DNA of 64,000 bases from Gordionus sp. m RMFG-2023 (taxonomy: Eukaryota; Nematomorpha; Gordioida; Chordodea; Parachordodidae): the NCBI RefSeq assembly GCF_954871325.1, contig NC_088776.1, forward strand, positions 27,204,508 to 27,268,507, read 5' to 3'. Each line of letters starts with the position of its first letter. Within the stretch, counting starts at the first letter, position 1. The translations under genes were made by a program, and so were the position numbers. Below, one piece after another: positions 46,236-58,020 of the stretch. The notes under the pieces were generated by a model, which had not been told where the DNA came from, made no database searches, and worked only from the letters and a program-made list of their open reading frames with translations.

Positions 46236-46690
46236 ATATGATTGCATATTTTAGATAAGCAATAATGGTCTGTTCTGTAGTCGTTTATATATCATTAAAA
46301 ATGGAAGATGATCTTTTAGAGATTTAATATCTCACAATAATTATATTGATTACTTATCTAGGTTCCATCATGTCATCTAAGAGGAAGCTCTAACCACCAT
46401 ATAGTTTTTTGATTTGGATTAGTCGTTTATATTCTCTTCTTAGAGAATTACTTGATTTGGTTAGGCTTATAAAATTTTCCTTATTAATCCATTCTAAAAA
46501 ACATTGTGTAAAATGGTAACAGAGTTATATTAGTTTCATGACATTTTGTCAATGTAGGATGCTAAGAATTATATTGCCTTATGTGTTTTTAAAAACCATT
46601 ATCAATTGAGGCATATATATTAATTAAACTTTTTTATCAATTGTAATTCTTTAAACGCAAAATTTTTTATATCAGCAATCGAATATAGTT

Positions 46691-47129
46691 ATACTGTAAT
46701 AAATAGATTTTGTATCAAAAAATATTATTTTTAGAAATGTCTTGTATTTATATGCCAGTTTATTTTGTATGCATAATATAATAAATGACAAAATATGATT
46801 ATATATTGCTTAGACATTATTAATAGAAGTTATTTATTTTTACAATGGGGGTCTATAAATGGAGGAACCATTTTATACTACCAGATTGGTTTACTTTAAG
46901 AATTTGGGGGCATATAAGAGGAGGAACCATTATATATTGCTGGGATTATTAATAGTTTAAGATATATTAGAATATATGTCGTGAAAATAAATGAAATATT
47001 TGTATATGTTTTGAAAATAAGTATTATTATGTAAACCAATGGAATGGTTAACAGGCATATGTCATAGTAAAAAAAAGGCCTCATGAATAGCGGGTTTTCT
47101 ATATATATTCTTAAAATAATAGCCGCAAT
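46691..47129. other. No gene seen
   Basis: A/T-rich. The words GGAGGAACCAT and TATATTGCT occur twice about 60 bp apart (46860 and 46920), a small imperfect repeat. Confidence 0.35.
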
Positions 47130-47750
47130 ATTTCACATTCGCCCTTAATCCCGAAACCTAGTTTTTGAATTAATTAAATATTAAAAATAAGAGGGTCTGA
47201 AACCATCAAGACCACCTACTGAGTTTTTGTTGAAAGAATTGATAGCGTTGACTATTTCTTCACTTGTAAAAATTATAATCTGGTAGATTGGGGGGAATGG
47301 GTAGATTATCTATGGAAGCCTCGGGATGCAGTTATTTTAATAGTTGTTAGTTTCTTCATTAATAGGATAAAGATGGTTATCTGAAGATCTTAGTTCAATC
47401 GCATCACCAAGTCACCTTGATCTATTTTATTTGATATTATATTACATTTGTGTGTTATATCATCTACTTGCTTTTTATTGATATGGGTGTTGTTAATCAT
47501 TTGGATATTGCTAAAATTATCAATGTGTGATTTTATTTGTTCATGTAATGAGGTCTATTTGTTGATGGGACGTATAAGACATTTGTGATAGAGGTTTAGT
47601 AAGCCTTGTCATTAACTTTGTGATAAGTCTTGTAACAAAATTTGAAATTAGGTTTCTCGATTTATTGGGTAGATATATGAAGTGCCTTTTCCAGAAAAAC
47701 GGAAATAAATAAGAGGATATTTTGTTTATTTAAATATTAATAACATTATT
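47130..47750 (-). pseudogene. LINE-2 reverse transcriptase N-terminal fragment
   Basis: Minus strand around 47280-47170: IIIFTSEEIVNAINSF followed by NKNSVGGLDGFRPSYF, the entry block of the family's RT domain. Preceding sequence (47400-47300) fits the linker with NHLYPINEET. Stops are present. Confidence 0.65.
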
Positions 47751-48400
47751 TTGTATAAAAAAAATGTAATTAAAAATTATGAAAAGTATCAATTTTGAAA
47801 TATAGGAAACATTAAATACTCGCACTTGAAATAAATATAAGAATTTTTATTTAAACAGATGATTTTTATAAAATGAGAATGTTACTTTTAAGACAATTAA
47901 AATTTATACTCCAAAATAATATACACCAGTTAGGTTAAAAATACACTTAACTATTAGTAGTCATATGTAATAAAGGGTTTAAAATTTTCCTTAGTGTAAT
48001 AGAATCATAACCTTGAAAATAAAGGCAATTCTTAATATGATTAATTGTATTCAAATATATTTGTTAATTGTGTATGATGATTAATTGATGTATTTAGATT
48101 GATTTGTAAAATATATATAATTGAAGAAGATAAATTACAAAAACATAATATTTGTTTCAATAGTTCACTTCGCTTGCTTGTAACTCCGTTAGCTGGTAGG
48201 TATGAATTATATACTGGAAATAGATATAACAAATTACTGATTTTTTTTAATTATATACATTTAGTCAGTTTAAAAGTTAAAACATTAAAAAAGTATGATA
48301 ATTTATAAACTAAAAATAAATATAACATGCAAAAAAACAAAAAATATAATATGTAAAAAAATATATGGAAATAACATTTGACTGTCATATTTAAGCCGAG
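47751..48400. other. No gene recognised
   Basis: A/T-rich; open frames on both strands at 48041-48308 mirror each other and show no motif. Confidence 0.35.
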
Positions 48401-48544
48401 AAGCTCTCCGCAACTCTGTCAGTGTTGTGGTAAATTTTCTACCGAATATTTTTTAAAATTTCAAAAGGCGTTCTCAAAGTTACCCAGATAGTGGTGCTCG
48501 GATAAAATTTAATATGAAATAAAAGAATTTTATTAGTTTATGCA

Positions 48545-48965
48545 ATTTCTGTAGAAAGGTTGTTATTACCCGTTGTTGCGAAAATGTTTATACATGAGTC
48601 CGCGAGAAGTCGATCCAATTTCCAATGGATGGATGGGATATTTTATCTGGACGTTTATTGTCCTCTAGTTTCACCCAAGTTGGTTCGAGAGATGATATTT
48701 TTGCTTTTGTTGGCTTTTGTTGAGGACTGGCGAATTATTATATTTATAATTTTATGTCTATTGACCGTTTTTGGTATTTACAATGAAAAGAGTACTGTCT
48801 GCTAGATGCAACATGATATTTCAAAGAATTTGAAAAGAGTTGACTATGAGACAATTTGTTTGAATCCTATAGCTATTCGTAGTTCTTTCGGTAATAAAAA
48901 CTGGTCAAAGCTTTTACTTGGTATTCATTCATTTTTTGTTTTTACGAATTCCAGGCTGTTCAACC
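48545..48965 (-). pseudogene. LINE-2 C-terminal fragment
   Basis: About 400 bp, alignable with 37610-37990 in the same orientation. On the minus strand KRPDKISHPSIGNWIDFSRT corresponds to the KRPDG..L.PW..GR.LVWDFT block of the family, with a shift. The long + strand frames here are shadows. Confidence 0.55.
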
Positions 48966-49009
48966 CCCTCCCCACCCATTGTATACAATGTAAAGTCAAA
49001 ATTTGAAAG

Positions 49010-50590
49010 AAAAATAAGTAAAAATTAATGTTTTTAAATAACAACTAATTCAGAATTTTTAGAAAAAAGTGTAAAACCAAAAATTATTTTATAAAAATAT
49101 AACATAGCCAAAGGTCTATAATAAATGAACTTAAAGATCTCCAATAAAATTTATGGTGGAAATATTACCTAATGTTGGTGTCTAAAACAGTAGCAATAAA
49201 AATATAAATAAACAGAAATAATTAAACTTCGGTCGGAGCGTAGTCAGATATATCCATGCAACTAATAAAAACTATCATTATCATTATGAAAAGAAAGTAT
49301 GAAATAAAATTTTAAAAATATACCTAATCCAATAATATTTTATGTAACATTAATACAAAAAAGAAAATAAAATGGATTCATTTATATCAAAGAGGGACCA
49401 TTTTGGAACAAAATAAATACAGAAATTTTGATTGGATTTGCACATGGAATTAGTTAACATTGACATTTATTATAGATGAGTTTCAGTCTCTTGCGCTTGT
49501 AATACCTATTTGTCAGAATAGAATTGGATAAAAAAAGATGGTGGTTGCACTCAATAAAAGATTATTGAGTATTTGGAATATGGCGATAATACTGTAAAAC
49601 GGCGTATGATGTAAAAAATAACTTTTGAGTTTTTCAATAATTAATTTAAATTTGAAAAATAAATGGAAAACTAACATAATGTAAAAAATATATATATAAA
49701 TTATTATTGATAAAGGAAATATTTATAAATAATAAAAAAACCTAAAAAATAAACGAATAAGGGCCAGGGTAAAGGATTGAAAAAAAATATAGGTAGAAGC
49801 CCTGAGAACAAGAATTGCTCCTTTCAGCATATGCTAACAAGTTAATAATGTTTATTTGTTATATTAATTTAATAATTACCTTTTTGTAATCCAATATTTT
49901 ATTTATCAAATTGTAAGTAAACTTTGACAAGATTCTCTAATAAAATTGTTACATGTAAACCTTCAGATTGACATGTAAATGTTCCAATGTGCCTGTTATA
50001 ACGTTCTTGCTCCTTGCTTTTAACAAAAGTTAATATTAAAAAAAATTCATATTCTACCATGATACATTATATACATACATATGTCACATGATAGAGAAAA
50101 GTGTAAACAACTTTCACTTGATATAAATTATAAGTATATCATTTATTTTTTAAGTTACATTATTTTTAGGGTTTGACTAAACTGCAAATTCCTAGGTAAA
50201 CTACAAATGTGAAGGTATACTGCAAATGCTTAGGTAAAAATGTTTTTTATATATTCTATTAATTGATATAATTCATTTTCTTATGATATAAACAAGTTAT
50301 AAAAATTAAATGATTACGTATAATATTCATTAATAAATACGTTAAAATATATAATTGATATTCAATCTGCAAGTTGGAGTTTATTGTTTTTAAATGCCTT
50401 ATTCAAATATATAAATTTATTATTATCAAATTTTTTTTTGTTATCTTTAGGTTCAAATTTGAAAGTTTCAATTTCTAATGAAATTTTTTTATACATTTAA
50501 TTTACAAGAATATTTTATATCTGTCATTTCAAATCTCAAATAAACATAAATAAATTTTTTTCCTATGTTATTATTACATTAAAAATATTT
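49010..50590. other. No gene seen
   Basis: A/T-rich, no repeat or motif recognised. A short internal repeat of GGTAAACTACAAATG-like words lies near 50190-50240. Confidence 0.35.
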
Positions 50591-50599
50591 TTGACATAT

Positions 50600-50790
50600 A
50601 CAGTTGTGTGAATGATTTGTTATAAAACATTTCCATATATTTGTAACAACTTTCATATAAAATTGTTTGACTTGCTAAAAAAATATCATATTAATACATT
50701 TTAAAGTAATATAAATATAGCAAGTTTAACAATTTTTTAAGAAAGTTGTTACAAAATGAAAATGTTATACAACAAATCATATTTATTCCA
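50600..50790. repeat. Palindromic MITE-like repeat
   Basis: The left arm (GAATGATTTGTTATAAAACA, then GTAACAACTTTCATA and AATTGTTTGACTTGCTA) is matched inversely by the right arm (TAGCAAGTTTAACAATT, then GAAAGTTGTTAC and AACAAATCATATT). The arms are about 70 bp with a ~50-bp spacer. Confidence 0.7.
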
Positions 50791-50879
50791 TGTCAAATCG
50801 ATCAAAAAAGACACATTTTCGGCCGACCTCTTTTAAAAATGTTAAAAATTTCTGGAAATTAGTTAGATAGGTAAAAAAA

Positions 50880-51832
50880 ATGGGAAAGTCGTTTTTGGCT
50901 CGCTATGCTCTGTATTATTTCAAAAACATTTTAGATTAAATTCCCAATGTATTAAAAGAGTTTATAAACTCTTCCCATTAGTAAACTAATGAGAGAACAT
51001 TCTCTTTTTTAAGAAGAATAACAGAGGCCTGCAGAGGTACCATTTGCAGGGCACGACCCGGATTTTTTTAAAAGATTTTTTACGGCCCGGCCTAGGTTTT
51101 TAAAAAAAAATTTTCAGGCCCGGCCCGGCTTTATTTAAAAAATTTTTTAGGCCCGACTCGGCTTTTTTTAAAAAATTTTCAGGCCCGGCCCGATTTTTTT
51201 AAAATAAAATTTTCAGGCCCGGCCCAGATTTTTTAAAAATAAATTATATTTATTTTTGATTTTTATAGCTAATAATAACGATTTCAAATATTGGCTATTT
51301 TAAAAAATACAGCCCGGTTTGGGTGTTTTAAAAGGATTCAGGCCCGGCCTGGGTGTTTTTTTTAAAAAAATATCGGGCCCGGCCCTGATATATTTAAAAA
51401 AATTAAAATACTGTTCGGACCGGGGGCCAGGCCTATAGGTCTCTAAAAAACATACCAAGAAGTACAACATCTGAAAGTAGATTGAAAGGTTTGGATCTTT
51501 TGAGGCATTTGACGACAAGCAAGGATGAGATAATTGAAAAATTAGCTCAATCACAACGAAGATTGGATTTTACATTGTAAATGTATAACACACAAAATGC
51601 AATTATTCCTAAGAAACCTTTTTTGTATAGGCTTAAAAAATTCAAATTTCTATTTTGTGTCATTTAAGTGATTCTTTACAGATAATTTTTCTATAATTCA
51701 CATTAATTTAAAATTGTGTATTAGAAAAATAGTTTTAGTCCTAATAAATTTATGCTTAATATTTTTAAAAAACAATAATATTTCTTAAAAAAATTTATTA
51801 TCCCCCCCCCCCCCCAGACCAAATTCCTGCGT
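50880..51832 (+). mobile_element. hAT element, 3' half with transposase end and nested MITE
   Basis: The + strand encodes the hAT C-terminal block: ...TNERTFSFLRRI (about 50985-51020), then, after a GC-rich MITE, RSTTSESRLKGLDLLRHL and LAQSQRRLDFTL (about 51460-51578). The element ends at about 51832 with C-run and ...CCTGCGTACGCGCCTG, the inverse of the terminus at 54800. The left half is missing. Same family as 54800-56606, opposite orientation. Confidence 0.75.
51022..51444. repeat. GC-rich MITE inside the hAT transposase frame
   Basis: CAGAGGCCTGCAGAGGTACC at the left, GGCCTATAGGTCTCT at the right. The interior is a tandem-like series of GGCCCGGCCCGG words every 30-40 bp, separated by TTTTTTAAAAAATTTT. 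It interrupts the coding sequence between FLRRI and KTY. A related insertion is at the same place in the copy at 54800-56606. Confidence 0.8.
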
Positions 51833-51984
51833 ACGCGCCTGTTCCGAGTTATTAATTTTTGTCCTGGCTTGATGCCAATTTTGGCCCCTTTTTTATTTCG
51901 TTAATATTTTTCTTTATATTATCTGCTAAACAGATTGAAAAACATTAAAAATAGTTCAGAACTAGTGGTTTAATCTATTTTTAT

Positions 51985-52578
51985 CAGGGACCCGAACCGT
52001 TATTTGTAACAGTTCAGTTTGGTTACGGTTCAGTATGTAAAATATTATAATGGTTACGTTTAGGTTACGGTTCTTAAGAAAAAATTAAAGGTTCAGTTCA
52101 GTTCAGCTAATTATAAAGGTTTATAATGGTTCATTACGGTTAGAATTTTTTTTTATTGAAGCAAGACCATCGAATTTATTTTTATTATAAGCATCTATGA
52201 ATTATATATAAAAAAAATATATAAGATTCAAAATAACTCATTTTTAAATATATTATAATTAATATATTTTATAATATAAATGGATTCTTATTTGTTTGTT
52301 GTGACGATAACACAAATTTTAGCCCCGAAAAGGCCCTTTCTATAGAAACTTGTGTTGCGGGAACCGCCAGTACTATAAGAGCAAGTGTATATTATTCTGG
52401 ATATTCAAATTTTTTTGATTCCTAAAATATAAAAACTTAACCGGTTTAAACCGGTTTAACCTTTTTCTATAAAGGTTATTTTTACTACTTCAAAAAATAA
52501 TTATATCGGTTCGATTACGGTTACGGTTCTGATATTTATAATGGTTTAACGTTCGTTACGGTTCACTCCGGATCCCTG
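51985..52578 (-). mobile_element. hAT element, short, perfect 8-bp duplication
   Basis: CAGGGACCCGAACCG at the left, CGGATCCCTG at the right, flanked by ATTTTTAT on both sides (51977-51984; 52579-52586). GGTTACGGTT words crowd both ends. On the minus strand (about 52390-52300) LAVPATQVSIERAFSGLKFV and LSSQQ remain from the hAT C-terminal dimerisation domain, so it is an internal-deletion derivative of an autonomous element. Confidence 0.9.
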
Positions 52579-52586
52579 ATTTTTAT

Positions 52587-53540
52587 TCGCAAGGTTGACC
52601 AAAAATTTTTTTTTATTAACTAATCAACTGAATAAAGCACTCATAGATACTAATAAAGCACTAACCATATTCATTGTTTGAATCAATCCTTCTAATCGTT
52701 CGGTCAATTTCAGGAAGCTGATGAAAGATTTAAAAATAATAATGGTAATCAAAAACGTATTTTAATAAAAATTCCCAATAGTTTGGGGGCAAAATCCCTC
52801 CCTCCATCCCCCTTCAACGTAGCCCCTCTCATAAAAATATCCTGGGTACGTTGTCTGTCATATCCCATCAGAGTGTTTACATCTTTACCAACTACAGAGT
52901 TAATTTTTTTATATTTACATTTTATTAATTAAATAGAAAATTTATTATAAAAACTTCTCTTTAAATTAGTTGCGTTTGAATTGAGCTAAGCTAATAGTCA
53001 AAATTAGTTAGCTGGTTAGTCAATATGTATATCGACTTGTATTAACTAATTAAATGAATCGATATTAATGTATATAAGAAATATTCCAAATTTCTAACGA
53101 TTTTTATTTAATCGATCTACACATTTATGGTTACTACTACTTACAATACCGTACTGAATTTTTTTTTTCATCTCCTTAAATCTTGAAGTATTATTGTATT
53201 TATTCTGATAATTGTTATGAGTATTCTAATATTAAAGACGATATATAACATTGGATATTTATTATTATTTTTAATTAGTTAAACAAATATTTAAATAGGA
53301 ATGGTAAATTATAAAAATCTCTGAAGCCTTAATTCTTGGAAAAATATGAAAGAATTTTAATTAAATTTATTTACCATTATCAAAAAATAATAATTTATAG
53401 AATTTTTTTTAAATCAAAAAAATTAGCAATAATATATAAATAAATAAATATTTTGGTAGTAATTTTTATAAAATATTTTGATATTAATTTTTATAAAATA
53501 TTTTAGTAAAAATTTTATAAAATATTTTTCACATTTTAAA
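52587..53540. other. No gene seen
   Basis: A/T-rich with a C-richer patch at 52790-52860 that resembles MITE ends. Confidence 0.35.
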
Positions 53541-53592
53541 ACTAAAACAAAAATTGAAGTGAAATATAATATAATATATAAGACTTTTAGAT

Positions 53593-53757
53593 ATGAAATT
53601 CTTATTGTTTTTTATGTTAGTATGTTTAATTAACGTCATGTACCCATTAAACTTGAATATAAATTCTGAATCAGATCAATCAAACCATTATGTAAGTCAT
53701 ATAATATTGTATCATATAATTAAATCTATTTTTATATGTTTTCTTTAGGAAATTTAA
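53593..53757 (+). CDS. Small secreted-type peptide, two exons (hypothetical)
   Basis: Exon 1 (53593-53691) encodes 33 residues starting MKFLLFFMLVCLINVMY, a typical signal peptide: Lys followed by an unbroken hydrophobic core. It is followed by a polar tail with NSESDQSNHY. A 57-bp intron (53692-53748) begins GTAAGT and ends in TTTTCTTTAG, both near-consensus, and exon 2 gives Glu-Ile and a stop (53749-53757), for 35 residues in all. An A/T-rich TATA-like stretch lies 20-30 bp upstream of the ATG. The gene is not recognised. It could be the start of a longer gene whose later exons were disrupted by the MITE at 53824, or a chance match in A/T-rich DNA. Extracellular if real. Confidence 0.35.
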
Positions 53758-53823
53758 AGTATAATGTAAATTAACATGTTAACCCATTTTTTCTCGACCT
53801 GTTAATTTTAGATGGGTTTGGGT

Positions 53824-54046
53824 TAATATTGTTGAACGGCGCAATTTGAGCTGATTTTTAAAAATGTCTAACCTACTATTTTGCCCCAGAAAAATATTAT
53901 CTAAGCCTCGAGATTTCAATAGATGTTTAAACCTTTGTTCCATATATGAGAGCAAAATCTTAAAGCTTGCATAATATTTTTCTGGATAAAATATTGTGTT
54001 AGCCGTTTTTAAAAATCGGCTCAAAACGAGTCGTTTGGCAACACTA
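53824..54046. repeat. hAT-type MITE, GTTGTTAAACGGC family
   Basis: TAATATTGTTGAACGGC at the left, inverse GTCGTTTGGCAACACTA at the right; flanks GTTTGGGT and GTTTGGAA agree at 6 of 8. The interior matches 41584-41796 (CCTCGAGATTTC, ATATTTTTCTGG). Confidence 0.75.
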
Positions 54047-54054
54047 GTTTGGAA

Positions 54055-54791
54055 AATAATACTCATAATTTAAAAAAAAAGAAGAGAGTATAAGAAAAAT
54101 TCTCAAAAAAATAGGAAGTAAAATGAAAATTTTATTATTGACAAATGTCAGAATATTGATAGAAGGGTGAAAAGGATATAAAGGGTCCTCAACACACTTC
54201 AAATATTTTTAAATCTATTACTCGCCATTTTCTATCTCTAAATTATAGGGAAGGAGGAGATTATTTTAAATTTTAAACAAATCTTTTCAGAAGCATCTAT
54301 ACAAGCCAAAAAGGTTCTTTCGATTACTTATAAATAATATACTCATAATTTTTTCTTAGGGGAAATTTTGCAAAAATAACAGCAATAAAAATAACACTAA
54401 TATCCATTTAAATTTTGGAATTTAATTACATAAATTTTACTTAATTATCTTTTTTTCGAACTTTATTATTATATTGTAGAGGATTATAAAAATAATTATT
54501 CATTGGTATTTTCTTTTATAAAACAGACTCCAATTTTCAAGTACATGAATAATAGAAAAATTTAACTCGAATATTCCTCTGAGTGAATTTATTCATATTT
54601 ATAAAACTTCATACAAATTATTTTTATCGATACTGAAAAAAAAATTAAAATATCAAGATACAGCGATTTCATTTTGAAATTATCTTAAATTAAAAAGTTT
54701 CCAAATAAATATAACCATTAATTTTACTATGAAACCCGGTTTGTTCAACCCTGAAGTTCTATACTATTAATCAATCTAAATAAATAAAACA
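54055..54791. other. No gene seen
   Basis: A/T-rich; nothing recognised. Confidence 0.4.
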
Positions 54792-55269
54792 TATTTTGAC
54801 AGGCGCATACGCAGGAATTTGGTCTGGGGGGGATAAAAAAAATTTTTAAGAAATATTATTGTTAATTAAAAATACTAAGCATAAATTTATTAGGACTAAT
54901 AAGCTTTTCTAATACACAATTTTAAACTAATGTGAATTAAAAAAATTATATAAAACCGGCATTGAAAAACTATAAATAAATGTGAATTATAAAATATAAA
55001 GTGAATATAACCCACGATATGAATCACTTAAATGACCTAAAATTGAAATTTGAATTTTTTGAGCTTTTAAAATATATAAAGTATAAAAAATTTAAATGTT
55101 GGAAATATAAATTAGTACACAAAAAGTTTCTTAGGAATAATTGTATTTTGTATGTTTTGAGCTAATTTTTCAATTATCTATCCTTCCTTGGCGTTAAATG
55201 CCTATGAATATTCAAAAGATTCAAATCATTCAATCTACTTTCAGATTTTGTATTTCATAGGTATGTTTT

Positions 55270-55532
55270 TCACAGACTTGCAGGCCCAGCCCCCGAGCCG
55301 GACCGTATTTTTAATTTTTTTATAAAAAAACACCCGGGCCAGGCCTGAAATTTTTTTTAGAAAAAATATCCGGGCCAAGCTGTATATTTTAAAACCAAAT
55401 ATTTGAAATCGCCATTATTAGCTATAAAAATCAAAAATAAATATAATTTTTTTTAAAAAATTCGGGCCGGAAAAAATTTAAAAAAAAAATCTGGGCCATG
55501 TCCTGCAAATAGTACCTCTGCAAAGCTCTGTT
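55270..55532. repeat. GC-rich MITE nested in the hAT, same site as at 51022
   Basis: On the minus strand CAGAGCTTTGCAGAGGTACT begins directly after the FLRRI codons, and the segment ends near GCCTGCAAGTCTGTG before AAAAACATACC. This matches the placement of the MITE in the copy at 50880-51832. It is shorter and more decayed. Confidence 0.7.
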
Positions 55533-55964
55533 ATTCTTCTTAAAAAAGAGAATGTTCTCTCATTAGTTTACTAAAGAGCTGCTAATATATATAACCATTT
55601 TAATACATTGGGAGTATAATCTAAAATGTGTTTGAAATAATGCAAAGCATCCATAGCATTTTTTGGGACTGTATCAACCATAGTTAATCTTTAAATCATA
55701 GTTATTCAGCTAATAAGGCATCATAAGATATTTTAACATCTTCATGATAAAAATCTAACAAATATTTATATTTTTTTTCTATCACCATATGAAAAAGGTT
55801 GGGAGAGGGGACATTTGTTTTATAATACTCTTTTACTGATCCTATATTAATGTTTTGACGATGAGCTTGCTTGCTGCAAGTCGAGGGAACAATTAAACTC
55901 GTATACCTCTGCTTTTGACTCAACAATAACATATAAAATATGAAATTCTTCATCAAATTTCCTT

Positions 55965-56061
55965 GAGTTCTAATAAAATGCTCTCCGCTATTCTCATCTT
56001 CTTAATCAAGTCTGAGTTCTAATAAAATGCTCTCCGCTATTCTCATCTTCTTAATCAAGTC
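55965..56061. repeat. 49-bp perfect tandem duplication
   Basis: Units 55965-56013 and 56014-56061 both begin GAGTTCTAATAAAATGCTCT. It lies within the decayed hAT transposase, so it is neutral and apparently recent. Confidence 0.85.
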
Positions 56062-56614
56062 AATGTTATGTTTTTGAAAAGTATTACATAAAGTTGTATA
56101 ATTAAATAATACATTCTAATGAGGAAAAAAATTTGGAATAAGTATTGAATCCAATAATTTTGCTTCTGAGGAAATATTTCTTTCAAGCCATTGTGATATT
56201 TCAGTAATAGCATTAATAATCGGCTCTTCTAACTCCATAAAAGCTGTTACTGCTTGATGGCGGAGACTCGATCTCGTTGGAGAAGCTTGCAATTTCTTTC
56301 TCCCTGTTGGACAAGGAGTTTCAGAGATAATTATTATTTAACTAGAAATTTAGATAAATATTACACCACTAAAATTTTTAAATAACAGGTAAATTACGCC
56401 AAGGAAAACTTGAAATCGAAATTAATTGATAAAATAACTTAGTAGATGAATGTGATAAATAAATGTATATATGAGATAGTAATAAATATTAACAAATATA
56501 AATTAATATTAATAATATTTTTGAAAAATATAATCCGGCATCTGCATTTTTTGGCTTTGGGGGGGGGGGATTTGTCCCCCTGCCCCCCCCGCTGCGTACG
56601 CCAATGTATTTTGA

Positions 56615-58020
56615 TCCTTAATGTACATATAAACTATTTAAAAATATATAATTTTTATAACACATTATTTTAAAAAAATGATTCGAATTTTTTTTACCAA
56701 CGTAGGGGAGACCGCGGCATGTTGAGTACAGAGGAACGTCAGCCCACTCCAATTATAATTTAAACTCTTATTTTATAAGACTAGAAGTTGAAGCTTAAAA
56801 TAGATAATTAGATAATACATAATTGGCTATGAAAAATTTAATTTAATTGCAAAGGGATTTTTACCAAAAGTAACAAAATATAATTGAAACTTATTTGTTT
56901 AGATTTATTAAAAAGACTTTTAAAATCTAAAGAAATATTTCACTGACTGACACTTTTCAGATTAGACGGCTGAAATTGGCGGGCTTACACTGTATTGTCT
57001 AACTTTTTTAACCAGCTCACCCACCCGCCATTTTTTTAAATTCACCCGCCCATTTGCCATTTATCTAAAAATTTTGTTCACCTGCCCCCTCAATATAAAA
57101 ATTGTTTTACTTATTTTATTTAAATGTATTTTTACTTACACATATAAATATGCAAAAGTGTGTATTTCGCCTGAAAAATAATTGACCCATTCATCGCCCA
57201 CACATTGTTTCACAATATTTTTTAACCAGCCCGATCCTCCGCTCATTATTTAAAATCTTCTAAAAACCCACCCATTGCGGACATCCATTCCAGATATGCT
57301 GACTCTCATACATATCAAAAAAACTAAGTTGAAACTAATATAATCTTCTGGCAAGCGAGACTATTAGATAATGTATTCCCAAATTGTAATTTTTGGTTGG
57401 TATTGAGATAATTGTAAGATACACTCCCGCATTGTGGCAAAGGAAATTTGGAATAATAATAGAGGGAAACTCAAAGATTATAAAATATGATATATTCAAA
57501 AAGCTATATGTCGTGGCATAGTCAATTTTTATAATATGTTTTTCACGGGGTTGACTTTGAATAATGACTTTGAATAATCACTTTAACAGTGTATGCTGTA
57601 GCCTCACAACCACCTTTAGGCCGACGCCTAATTATTTGGGGTAGAATAAAGAAGATGTAGGCACGATAAATTTGGAAGCAATTAATTTGGATACTAGTTT
57701 TCTGAAAAATATGATGGCCTTTCTGACTACATCAAAAGTGAATTGATCAGCAATAGGGGATGTCTAGCTTGTAGTAATTTGAAAGTTTCTTAGTCAAATT
57801 AGAATAAGACATCAAAATAATATGCTAAATTTGCTTGAGATGAACATGTTTGAATAAGGATATTGCCCATACATCCCCTGTGCGAAGGAAGCAAAATACC
57901 CCCATAAAAAATACCTCCATTCAAAAAAGTTAAATTTTTTTTGACCCCACCCTTAATCATAAACTTCAAAAATTATTTGTAAAATTATTTTTATATTATC
58001 AATCTTTAATTTATAATGAC
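56615..58020. other. No gene recognised; two MITE-like patches
   Basis: GTAGGGGAGACCGCGGCATG at 56704 resembles MITE ends with GTAGGGGAG (another at 59126). A C-rich patch at 56960-57290 repeats CACCCGCC-like words in both halves, consistent with a degenerate GC-rich MITE. The rest is A/T-rich. Confidence 0.35.

Larger units (their letters stand above)
44271..46690 (+). repeat. R1 element, third copy, with two nested MITEs
   Basis: Starts GTGGCGTCACTAGGCAGGGG (R1 terminus) and follows the other R1 copies through GCATTAACAGTTGAAGC (44610), GGCATCCTTGTCGTGTAAA (45615) and CATCATGTCATCTAAGAGG (46370). Homology fades at about 46690, before the far terminus. Two MITEs at 44877-45174 and 45835-46235 interrupt it. 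It is the most complete 5' half of R1 in the window. Confidence 0.8.
54800..56606 (-). mobile_element. hAT element, 1.8 kb, perfect 8-bp duplication, degenerate transposase
   Basis: CAGGCGCATACGCAGGAATT at the left and GCTGCGTACGCCAATG at the right are inverted, with TATTTTGA on both sides (54792-54799; 56607-56614). Minus-strand transposase pieces in hAT order are: ASPTRSSLRHQAVTAFMELE (about 56290-56230), EISQWLERNISSEAK (about 56205-56160), a CSKQAHRQNINIGSVKEYYK block (about 55880-55830), ANERTFSFLRRI (about 55565-55530) and, after a GC-rich insertion, the decayed tail IIEKLAQ (about 55180). Stops are frequent. A 49-bp tandem duplication lies inside. Confidence 0.85.

Noticed and set aside
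48560-49006. Two + strand frames of 66-81 codons
   Set aside because: The minus strand carries LINE-2 C-terminal motifs shared with 37610-37990; the + frames are shadows.
51300-51554. Minus-strand frame rich in RPGP
   Set aside because: It lies across the GC-rich MITE and the hAT coding strand; composition artefact.
57590-57780. GCCGACGCCTAATTATTTGGGG patch as a possible RNA gene or exon
   Set aside because: No structure, splice signals or family motif could be recognised.
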